The notes below the pieces were generated by a model. It had not been told where the DNA came from, did not search any database, and saw only the letters and a list, made by a program, of their open reading frames with translations. Position numbers and translations under genes: made by a program. From contig JAQBZV010000039.1 of the NCBI GenBank assembly GCA_027728145.1, forward strand, positions 1-8,175: a stretch of 8,175 nt of DNA, in the 5' to 3' direction. This document shows positions 1 to 5,279 of this stretch, one piece after another. Each line of letters starts with the position of its first letter. The stretch's first letter is position 1. This DNA is from Actinomycetota bacterium. Its GTDB lineage: Bacteria > Actinomycetota > Actinomycetes > Actinomycetales > Microbacteriaceae.

Positions 1-19
1 AAGGCACCAGTCTTCCGTC

Positions 20-2077
20 ATGGCTCAGAAGAAAATCACCCTGAAATCGCTGTTGAAGGGACCACTTCCGTACGTTCTGGTGGGTTCCCTCATCGTGGTG
101 ATTGGTATTTCGTTGCTGACGGCGAGTGGTTTCCGTCCGGTGAGCACCCAGGAGGGGCTGGAGCTCCTGAAGGACAACCAGGTTCGCTCGGTCACCATCA
201 TTGATGGTGAGCAACGCGTGGACATGGAATTGCGCTCCGGGTTTGGCGATCTTGGCTCCCAGGTGCAGTTCTACTACGTGGCACCGCGCGGTGAAGAAAT
301 CATTGCCGCGGTCGCCAACTCCGATGTGGGGGAGTTCACCGATGAGGTTCCCCAGACCAACTGGTTTGTGTCCCTGTTGGGACTCATGCTGCCCTTTGTC
401 ATCATCGGTTTGATCTTCTGGTTCTTGCTCTCCAGCATGCAGGGAGGAGGGTCGCGCATCATGCAGTTCGGGAAGTCCCGAGCAAAGCTGGTGTCGAAAG
501 AAACTCCCTCGGTGACTTTTGCGGATGTCGCCGGTGCTGATGAGGCCATCGAGGAGCTCCACGAAATCAAGGAGTTCCTGAAGGACTCGGAGAAGTTCTT
601 GAAAGTCGGCGCTCGAATCCCCAAGGGCGTCCTTCTGTATGGGCCCCCAGGAACAGGAAAGACTCTGCTTGCGCGAGCCGTCGCCGGTGAAGCAAATGTC
701 CCGTTCTACTCAATTTCCGGCTCCGATTTCGTCGAAATGTTTGTCGGTGTGGGGGCCTCCCGCGTTCGAGACCTTTTCACCCAGGCCAAAGAGAACGCTC
801 CGGCCATCATCTTTGTCGATGAAATCGACGCTGTCGGTCGACACCGTGGGGCTGGCATGGGGGGCGGCCACGATGAGCGTGAGCAGACCCTGAATCAGCT
901 CCTTGTCGAAATGGATGGTTTTGACCCCAAGACCAACGTGATTCTCATTGCGGCGACAAACCGTCCCGACATTTTGGACCCGGCGCTGCTGCGCCCGGGA
1001 CGATTTGACCGCCAGATTCAAGTGGATGCCCCCGACATGAAGGGTCGCCAGAAAATTCTGGAAGTCCATGCCCAAGGTAAGCCCATGGCTAAGGGCGTCG
1101 ACCTGGCAGTTCTGGCCCGCAAAACTCCGGGCTTCACCGGTGCTGACCTTGCCAACGTGCTGAACGAAGCCGCACTTCTGACCGCGCGAGAAAATGCCAC
1201 CAAGATCACCAATGAGCTTCTCGATGAAGCGGTCGATCGTGGAATGGCGGGGCCACAAAGACGCACCCGAGTGATGAGCGATAAAGAGCGGCTGGTGACG
1301 GCGTATCACGAGGGTGGTCACGCCCTGGCAGCCGCTGCGATGCGCAACACCGACCCGGTGACGAAGGTGACCATCCTTCCCCGAGGCCGAGCTCTCGGAT
1401 ACACCATGGTTTTACCCCTGGACGACAAGTATTCGGTTACCAGAAATGAATTGCTTGACCAGCTCGCCTATGCGATGGGTGGGCGTGTGGCGGAAGAAAT
1501 CGTGTTTCACGATCCGACCACCGGCGCCTCCAACGATATTGAGAAAGCCACGGCCATTGCCCGCCGCATGGTGACCGAATATGGCATGAGTACTGACCTT
1601 GGTGCGGTAAAGCTCGGGCAGGCCAGCGGTGAGGTCTTCCTCGGTCGAGACATGGGACACCAGCGGGATTACTCGGATGCGGTGGCGGAGGCCGTCGATA
1701 CTGAGGTCCGCAAAATTATCGATCACGCTCACACCGAGGCGTGGACGGTGTTGATGGAAAACCGGGCCATCCTCGACCGGCTGGCTACGGAGTTGTTGGA
1801 AAAAGAAACACTGGATCACACCCAGCTCGCCACCATTTTCAAGGGTGTGAAACAACTTCCCGAGCGTCCGGTGTGGCTCTCCAGCGGTGAGCGCCCGCCC
1901 TCCACAAAAGGCCCCGTCAAGGTGCCCGCGCGGAAGGTCACCCCAGCGCCGAAGACCACCAAAAAGCCCACCATCAAAAAGCCGGCCGCGCGAAAAGCCG
2001 TTGCGAAGAAACCAGCACCGACAGCGGCAGCGCGAAAGCCCTCCACTGGGTCGACCCCAAAGCGTCCCCGTGGATAG
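20..2077 (+). CDS. ftsH: ATP-dependent membrane zinc metalloprotease FtsH
   Basis: Membrane-anchored AAA+ protease that unfolds and degrades membrane and short-lived cytosolic proteins as a hexamer. Seen in the 685-residue protein: a first membrane segment (about 15-35), an extracytoplasmic domain (about 38-112), a second membrane segment (about 115-138), Walker A GPPGTGKT (208-215), pore loop FVG (241-243), Walker B IIFVDEID (263-270), and the second-region-of-homology RPGRFDR with its arginine fingers (325-331). The zinc site is HEGGH (430-434), with the distal ligand Asp506 in [11 protein letters not shown]. Residues 624-685 form a Lys/Arg/Pro/Ala tail with no acidic residue after Glu624. 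The ATG at 20 is the only candidate start visible: the frame stays open to the window edge without another start codon, and no Shine-Dalgarno sequence is obvious in the 19 bases upstream. The 3' end overlaps folE by 8 nt. The identity is secure; the exact start is slightly less so. Confidence 0.97.
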   Translation: MAQKKITLKSLLKGPLPYVLVGSLIVVIGISLLTASGFRPVSTQEGLELLKDNQVRSVTIIDGEQRVDMELRSGFGDLGSQVQFYYVAPRGEEIIAAVANSDVGEFTDEVPQTNWFVSLLGLMLPFVIIGLIFWFLLSSMQGGGSRIMQFGKSRAKLVSKETPSVTFADVAGADEAIEELHEIKEFLKDSEKFLKVGARIPKGVLLYGPPGTGKTLLARAVAGEANVPFYSISGSDFVEMFVGVGASRVRDLFTQAKENAPAIIFVDEIDAVGRHRGAGMGGGHDEREQTLNQLLVEMDGFDPKTNVILIAATNRPDILDPALLRPGRFDRQIQVDAPDMKGRQKILEVHAQGKPMAKGVDLAVLARKTPGFTGADLANVLNEAALLTARENATKITNELLDEAVDRGMAGPQRRTRVMSDKERLVTAYHEGGHALAAAAMRNTDPVTKVTILPRGRALGYTMVLPLDDKYSVTRNELLDQLAYAMGGRVAEEIVFHDPTTGASNDIEKATAIARRMVTEYGMSTDLGAVKLGQASGEVFLGRDMGHQRDYSDAVAEAVDTEVRKIIDHAHTEAWTVLMENRAILDRLATELLEKETLDHTQLATIFKGVKQLPERPVWLSSGERPPSTKGPVKVPARKVTPAPKTTKKPTIKKPAARKAVAKKPAPTAAARKPSTGSTPKRPRG
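1890..2074 (+). other. Segment encoding the basic low-complexity tail of FtsH
   Basis: These codons (residues about 624-685 of FtsH) encode a Lys/Arg-Pro-Ala-Thr rich tail with recurring KKP, ARK and KKPA units, reminiscent of histone H1-like tails. About 19 of 62 residues are Lys or Arg, and none after Glu624 is acidic. The tail lies beyond the protease domain and is predicted to be disordered and cytoplasmic. Its role is unknown; binding to nucleic acid, acidic phospholipid or an adaptor is possible but is inference only. Confidence 0.8.
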
Positions 2078-2645
2078 CGAGGCCATCAAGAAGGCTGTGG
2101 CGGACATCCTTGTTGCGGTGGGGGAAGACCCCACCCGAGAGGGTCTCGTCACCACACCCGACCGAGTTGCGGAGCTTTTTGGCGAGCTCTATTCGGGCGT
2201 GGGCGTCGATCCGGTGAGCGTATTACGTGACGCCACAGAAGTTCCTGCTGGAGAGTCGGAGAGAGGCGAGATGGTCGCGCTGCGCGACATCTCGTTTGTT
2301 TCTCTGTGCGAGCACCACCTGTTGCCTTTCGAGGGTCACGCCAGTGTGGTGTACGAACCTGGTTCCGCGATTGTGGGGCTTGGCACCCTGGCAACCCTCG
2401 TCGAGGTGACAGCGAAGCGACCCCAGCTTCAGGAGCGGGTGGGCGAGATGGTCGCTCAGGCTCTCGTCGCGTCCGGCGTTGCCACGGGTGCTCTCGTTCT
2501 TGTGTCTGCCGTCCACGGATGTGTGGCCTATCGAGGTCCCAAGCAGCGCCTCACCACGGTGACGGTCGCGACAGAAGGGTCCCTCTCGCAGGAGAACAAG
2601 CGGTACGAAGCTCTGCTCCTGGCTGGAGGCGAGGACTGGGCGTGA
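2070..2645 (+). CDS. folE: GTP cyclohydrolase I (FolE)
   Basis: Catalyses GTP to 7,8-dihydroneopterin triphosphate plus formate, the first step of folate synthesis, as a cytosolic oligomer. The 191-residue product has the zinc ligands Cys80 and His83 in CEHHLLPF and Cys151 in HGCVAYRG, catalytic His82 and His149, and the guanine-recognition pair Gln121-Glu122 in RPQLQER. These match E. coli Cys110, His113, Cys181, His112, His179 and Gln151-Glu152. Residues that hold the triphosphate in E. coli look altered: Lys68, Ser135, Lys136 and Arg139 align with Glu35, Gly105, Thr106 and Thr109, while Arg155 (E. coli Arg185) is kept. The GTG at 2070 was chosen because the protein then begins at the usual family N-terminus ([22 protein letters not shown]) and overlaps ftsH by 8 nt. 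The open frame continues upstream to an ATG at 1887, but that extension only shadows the basic FtsH tail. No clear Shine-Dalgarno sequence precedes it, suggesting coupling to ftsH. Confidence 0.93.
   Translation: MDSEAIKKAVADILVAVGEDPTREGLVTTPDRVAELFGELYSGVGVDPVSVLRDATEVPAGESERGEMVALRDISFVSLCEHHLLPFEGHASVVYEPGSAIVGLGTLATLVEVTAKRPQLQERVGEMVAQALVASGVATGALVLVSAVHGCVAYRGPKQRLTTVTVATEGSLSQENKRYEALLLAGGEDWA
2267..2294 (+). repeat. Near-perfect inverted repeat inside folE
   Basis: CGAGATG-G-TCGCG at 2267-2279 pairs with CGCGACATCTCG at 2283-2294, giving 12 base pairs with one bulged G (2274) and a CTG loop. It lies in codons for EMVALRDIS, shortly before the CEHH zinc motif. No U-run follows it. 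It could fold strongly in the mRNA, but the amino-acid motif is itself common in the family, so the pairing may be incidental. Confidence 0.5.
2631..2635 (+). promoter_or_regulatory. Ribosome binding site of folP
   Basis: GAGGA lies 6 nt before the GTG at 2642, with a further GGAGG at 2625-2629. It supports starting folP at 2642 inside the folE stop region rather than at the open-frame ATG at 2306. Confidence 0.6.
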
Positions 2646-3460
2646 AAAGTCCCCGCCGGCCTGAATTGTGGGGGGTGGTGAACGTCACTCCCGACTCCTT
2701 CAGCGATGGTGGCCTTTTTCTCGGAGCTGAGGCCGCAACTGCCCACGCACTTGAGATGGTGGAGCAGGGGGCCTCGGTTATCGATGTGGGGGGAGAGTCC
2801 ACCAGACCGGGTGCAGCGAGGGTTACTCCCGAGGAGGAAATAGCGCGCGTCATTCCGGTCGTGACCGCACTGGCTCACGCGGGGGTGGTGGTCAGTATCG
2901 ACACCATGCGCGCATCAACCGCTGCGGTCGCTGTTGATGCGGGCGCCCGCATCATCAATGACGTCTCCGGTGGGCTTGCTGATCCAGAAATGTTTGCCGC
3001 TGTTGCGGCGTGTGATGCGGAATATGTGCTCATGCATTGGCGTGGCCACAGCGATCAGATGGACTCACTGGCGACCTATGACGATGTTGTCAGCGAGGTT
3101 TCTGCTGAAATACATGCGCGGGTGATCGCAGCAACCGAGGCCGGAATTGATACCGCGCGAATCATCGTTGACCCGGGTTTGGGATTCGCCAAGACGCCGG
3201 CCCACAACTGGTCACTGTTGCCTCACCTCAGTGACCTTGCGCCGGCTGGACTGCGAATGGTGGTGGGGGCCTCACGGAAGCGCTTCCTCGGTGAACTTAT
3301 GCCCGGTGATCACGAACCGTCAGAGCGTGACGGAGTGTCGGCGGCCCTGGGTGTCCTGCTGGCAGAGGCTGGCGTGTTTGCTCTTCGAGTGCACAATGTG
3401 AGCGCGCATCGAGAAGCTTTGGATGTCTGGCAGGCTTTCCACGAGGAGGGAGCATCGTGA
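2642..3460 (+). CDS. folP: Dihydropteroate synthase (FolP)
   Basis: Condenses 6-hydroxymethyl-7,8-dihydropterin pyrophosphate with p-aminobenzoate to give dihydropteroate; it is the sulfonamide and sulfone target. The 272-residue TIM-barrel protein shows the family motifs in order: NVTPDSFSDGG (14-24), DVGGESTRPG (48-57), SIDTMR (85-90), NDVSG (106-110), MHWRG (131-135), DPGLGFAKT (177-185), GASRKRFLG (209-217, with the pterin/pABA-contacting Lys213) and RVHNV (249-253). The pABA loop positions mutated in sulfone-resistant mycobacteria (Thr-Arg-Pro of the ESTRPG motif) are intact, so no target-site resistance is apparent. The start is GTG 2642, which overlaps the folE TGA by 4 nt (GTGA) and gives a normal-length enzyme. 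The 336-nt upstream open extension lies wholly within folE in another frame and was discarded. It is full length, with no missing active-site residue. Confidence 0.96.
   Translation: MKSPRRPELWGVVNVTPDSFSDGGLFLGAEAATAHALEMVEQGASVIDVGGESTRPGAARVTPEEEIARVIPVVTALAHAGVVVSIDTMRASTAAVAVDAGARIINDVSGGLADPEMFAAVAACDAEYVLMHWRGHSDQMDSLATYDDVVSEVSAEIHARVIAATEAGIDTARIIVDPGLGFAKTPAHNWSLLPHLSDLAPAGLRMVVGASRKRFLGELMPGDHEPSERDGVSAALGVLLAEAGVFALRVHNVSAHREALDVWQAFHEEGAS
3443..3450 (+). promoter_or_regulatory. Strong ribosome binding site of folB
   Basis: GAGGAGGG ends 6 nt before the GTG start at 3457, inside the last codons of folP. It fixes the folB start and is one of the best Shine-Dalgarno matches in the block. 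Confidence 0.75.
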
Positions 3461-3825
3461 GAGACCTGATCACCATCGAGGGTATTGAAGCCTTTGGCTA
3501 CCACGGTGTCTTTCCTGAGGAGCGGCGAGAAGGTCAGACGTTTATCGTCGATGTCGAAATCCACACCTCCCTGGGGGATGCTGCCCAGAGTGATGACGTT
3601 GCGCACACGGTGGACTACGGTGTTGTCGCCAACAGGGTTGCCAACATCATTCAGGGAGAACCGGCCAACCTCCTAGAAACGGTGTGCGATCGCATCCTCG
3701 CGATGGTGCTGTCCTTGGAGCGGGTAGAGGCTGCGCGCGTGACGGTTCACAAGCCGGGAGCACCGATTCAAGTTCCGTTCTCTGATGTGTCCGTCACCAT
3801 GCACAGAGAGGCAGGCTCCCGATGA
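3457..3825 (+). CDS. folB: Dihydroneopterin aldolase (FolB)
   Basis: Cleaves 7,8-dihydroneopterin to 6-hydroxymethyl-7,8-dihydropterin and glycolaldehyde, feeding HPPK encoded immediately downstream. The 122-residue protein is the usual family length. It carries YHGVFPEER (15-23) with Glu22, VDYG with Tyr54, NLLETVCDRI with the pterin-anchoring Glu74, and VHKPGAP with catalytic Lys99. These correspond to Glu22, Tyr54, Glu74 and Lys100 of the Staphylococcus aureus enzyme. The GTG start is preceded by a strong Shine-Dalgarno sequence and overlaps the folP stop by 4 nt; the stop overlaps the folK ATG by 4 nt (ATGA). It is expected to be a cytosolic octamer. Nothing looks broken. Confidence 0.96.
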   Translation: MRDLITIEGIEAFGYHGVFPEERREGQTFIVDVEIHTSLGDAAQSDDVAHTVDYGVVANRVANIIQGEPANLLETVCDRILAMVLSLERVEAARVTVHKPGAPIQVPFSDVSVTMHREAGSR

Positions 3826-4319
3826 GTGAGGACACCTGGGTGTCCTGTGTTGTAGCGCTGGGGACAAACCTCGGTGACCGCCACGACATCGCCTTTCGAG
3901 CACTGGCTGATATTGCGGCCACCGAGGGTTTCCGAGTGACAGGCTCCTCCTCGCTGCACGAGACAGTGGCATTGGGGCCCGATGGCCCGAACCCCGAGGC
4001 TCCCAGCTATGTCAACCAGGTGATTTGCGTGGAGAGTGGATGGTCGGCAGAGAAAACCCTGGAGCACCTCATGGCGATTGAGCGACGTCACGGCCGTGAG
4101 CGCACCGGCGAGAAATACGCTGACCGGACCCTGGATTTGGACCTCATTGTGTATGGCGATCGGGTGAGTGATGACCCGGTTGTCACCACTCCTCACCCTC
4201 GGGCCCATGAACGCCGGTTCGTTCTGGAGCCGTGGAGTGAGCTTGATCCCGATGCCGAAATTCCTGGCCGGGGCCCGATCGCTGACCTGCTTGCCGGATT
4301 GCCCGCTGACCCGTCATGA
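3822..4319 (+). CDS. folK: 2-amino-4-hydroxy-6-hydroxymethyldihydropteridine pyrophosphokinase (HPPK)
   Basis: Transfers pyrophosphate from ATP to 6-hydroxymethyl-7,8-dihydropterin, making the substrate for FolP. The 165-residue protein has the N-terminal ALGTNLGDR motif (12-20), SYVNQV (62-67) for pterin binding, ERRHGRER (87-94) and DRTLDLDL (101-108). In the last motif Asp105 and Asp107 are the magnesium ligands equivalent to E. coli Asp95 and Asp97. The C-terminal HPRAHERRFVL (125-135) is also present. The ATG at 3822 overlaps the folB TGA (ATGA), with a modest AGAGAGG at 3805-3811 upstream. An 18-nt inverted repeat starts 7 nt into the gene (listed separately). The stop overlaps the next gene by 4 nt. 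The enzyme appears complete. Confidence 0.96.
   Translation: MSEDTWVSCVVALGTNLGDRHDIAFRALADIAATEGFRVTGSSSLHETVALGPDGPNPEAPSYVNQVICVESGWSAEKTLEHLMAIERRHGRERTGEKYADRTLDLDLIVYGDRVSDDPVVTTPHPRAHERRFVLEPWSELDPDAEIPGRGPIADLLAGLPADPS
3829..3846 (+). repeat. Perfect inverted repeat just after the folK start codon
   Basis: AGGACACC and GGTGTCCT form 8-nt perfect arms separated by TG, or equally a 7-bp stem with a four-base loop. It falls in codons 3-9 of folK, within the region a starting ribosome would cover, so it could affect folB-folK coupling. No U-run follows, so it is not a terminator. A functional role is inference. Confidence 0.5.
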
Positions 4320-4798
4320 GTCACACCTCGGGATCAGCGCTCCTGATCGGAATCCTTATCGGTGGGGTTCTCGGGTGGGCTGGACAGTGGCTATTGGTTG
4401 TGTCGGGAAACCCAGCACTTGTTCCCCCAGTCACCTGGGGAGCCGCTCTCGGAGCACTCGGTCCCGTGCTGTTGGCCCTAGCCTGGCCGATTAGAAGCCA
4501 CGTGCGTGGGGAGAACCTCAAGCCCCCGGTGGATCCTTTTTATGCAACCAGGGTCGTGGTTCTTGCCAAAGCGGGGTCGCTTGCGGGTTCTGCCCTGACA
4601 GGCGTGGGAGTGGGGTTTCTCGTGTTTTTTGCCACCCGACCGGTGGTGTCCTCCGATGCTCTATGGCCCAGTATCGTGGCGGTCGCAGGCGCCCTAGTGT
4701 TGGGGGTGAGTGCGTTAATCGTGGAACGCTGGTGCACGCTTCCTCCTGACTCTTCCGAGGGGGCGGGCGACGCGGTGCCAGAAGGAGAAATGTCGTGA
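4316..4798 (+). CDS. DUF3180 family membrane protein
   Basis: Small integral membrane protein of unknown function, 160 residues. I recognise the actinobacterial DUF3180 pattern: LLALAWPIR (52-60), VDPFYATRVVVLAKAGSLAG (72-91), a glycine-rich membrane helix, FFATRPV (104-110), and a closing ERWCTLPP (137-144). Four hydrophobic segments are visible, at about 7-27, 41-58, 83-106 and 114-136. The M. tuberculosis gene in the same place after folK is Rv3605c, of similar size. The start ATG overlaps the folK TGA by 4 nt with no clear Shine-Dalgarno sequence, so translation probably depends on folK. The acidic C-terminal tail (145-160) looks cytoplasmic or disordered. No catalytic motif is visible, and the persistent link to folK is the only functional clue. 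Confidence 0.88.
   Translation: MSHTSGSALLIGILIGGVLGWAGQWLLVVSGNPALVPPVTWGAALGALGPVLLALAWPIRSHVRGENLKPPVDPFYATRVVVLAKAGSLAGSALTGVGVGFLVFFATRPVVSSDALWPSIVAVAGALVLGVSALIVERWCTLPPDSSEGAGDAVPEGEMS
4782..4787 (+). promoter_or_regulatory. Ribosome binding site of the short PH-domain gene
   Basis: AAGGAG lies 7 nt before the GTG at 4795. It supports that start in the last codons of the DUF3180 gene. Confidence 0.7.
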
Positions 4799-5277
4799 GT
4801 GAGCAGGACACAGCGTGGCAACCAATTAGCCCGCGGTATCGGGTGGAAGCGCTCGTCCACACCCTCGGTGGCTCCCTCATTCCGCTGGGTATTGCAAGCA
4901 CACCGCTGTGGATAGGGGAGCCCTCCCTTGACTGGCTGTCCTGGTATGCACTCGCGGGAACGGTCGCGGTCATTGCTGTAGTCGTGGGCTTTATCCCACG
5001 GAGGGTGCGGGCATATGGCTACGCGCTTCGTGCCGATGATTTGGTGTTCCGCCGAGGAATCTTTTTCCAGCGGCAGGTCGCGGTCCCTTACGGACGCCTG
5101 CAGCTCGTGGATGTGTCGAGGGGGCCACTCTCCCGCCTGTTGGGTCTCTCAGAGTTACGTTTGGTCACTGCCGCTGCCGCCACAGGAGTCACCATTCCCG
5201 GACTCCCACTGCCGAGCGCGGAAGAGCTTCGAGATCGTCTCATCGCGGTTGCGGAAACCAGGCGGGCGGGCCTCTAG
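4795..5277 (+). CDS. Short PH-domain membrane protein (YdbS-like, bPH2)
   Basis: A 160-residue protein with two N-terminal membrane segments (about 20-40 and 48-67), followed by a cytoplasmic bacterial PH domain (about 71-152). The domain is of the type known from Bacillus YdbS (PF03703). Visible hallmarks are WQPISPRYR (8-16) before the first helix, VRAYGYALRADDLVFRRGIF (71-90), the VPYGRLQLVDVSRGPLSRLLGL stretch (97-118), and a terminal PSAEELRDRL helix (140-149). The GTG start overlaps the DUF3180 stop by 4 nt. The gene is followed after 2 nt by a long three-repeat PH protein, the same short-long pairing as YdbS-YdbT. In Bacillus velezensis, YdbS/YdbT-type proteins have been linked to resistance to the circular bacteriocin amylocyclicin. 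Whether that applies here is unknown. No enzymatic motif is seen. Confidence 0.85.
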   Translation: MSEQDTAWQPISPRYRVEALVHTLGGSLIPLGIASTPLWIGEPSLDWLSWYALAGTVAVIAVVVGFIPRRVRAYGYALRADDLVFRRGIFFQRQVAVPYGRLQLVDVSRGPLSRLLGLSELRLVTAAAATGVTIPGLPLPSAEELRDRLIAVAETRRAGL

Positions 5278-5279
5278 GC

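Noticed and set aside
1307..1321. HEGGH instead of HEAGH at the FtsH zinc site
   Set aside because: The third position of HExGH varies in the family, and both His and the Glu are present, so this is not a defect.
1887..2069. In-frame upstream extension of folE beginning at ATG 1887
   Set aside because: It lies wholly inside the FtsH tail in another frame, encodes Arg/Pro-rich sequence unlike any FolE N-terminus, and the family start fits GTG 2070.
1412..2155. Long minus-strand open frame opposite ftsH, with similar ones at 710-1321 and 7333-7935
   Set aside because: They are antisense to clear enzymes, have no recognisable domain, and are expected in GC-rich coding sequence.
2306..2641. In-frame upstream extension of folP beginning at ATG 2306
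   Set aside because: It overlaps folE core codons in another frame and would add over 100 Arg/Gly-rich residues before the normal FolP N-terminus; GTG 2642 has a Shine-Dalgarno sequence and the GTGA overlap.
4425..4440. CCCCAG-TCAC-CTGGGG hairpin in the DUF3180 gene
   Set aside because: The stem is only six base pairs, with no U-run and mid-gene; this length is expected by chance at this base composition.
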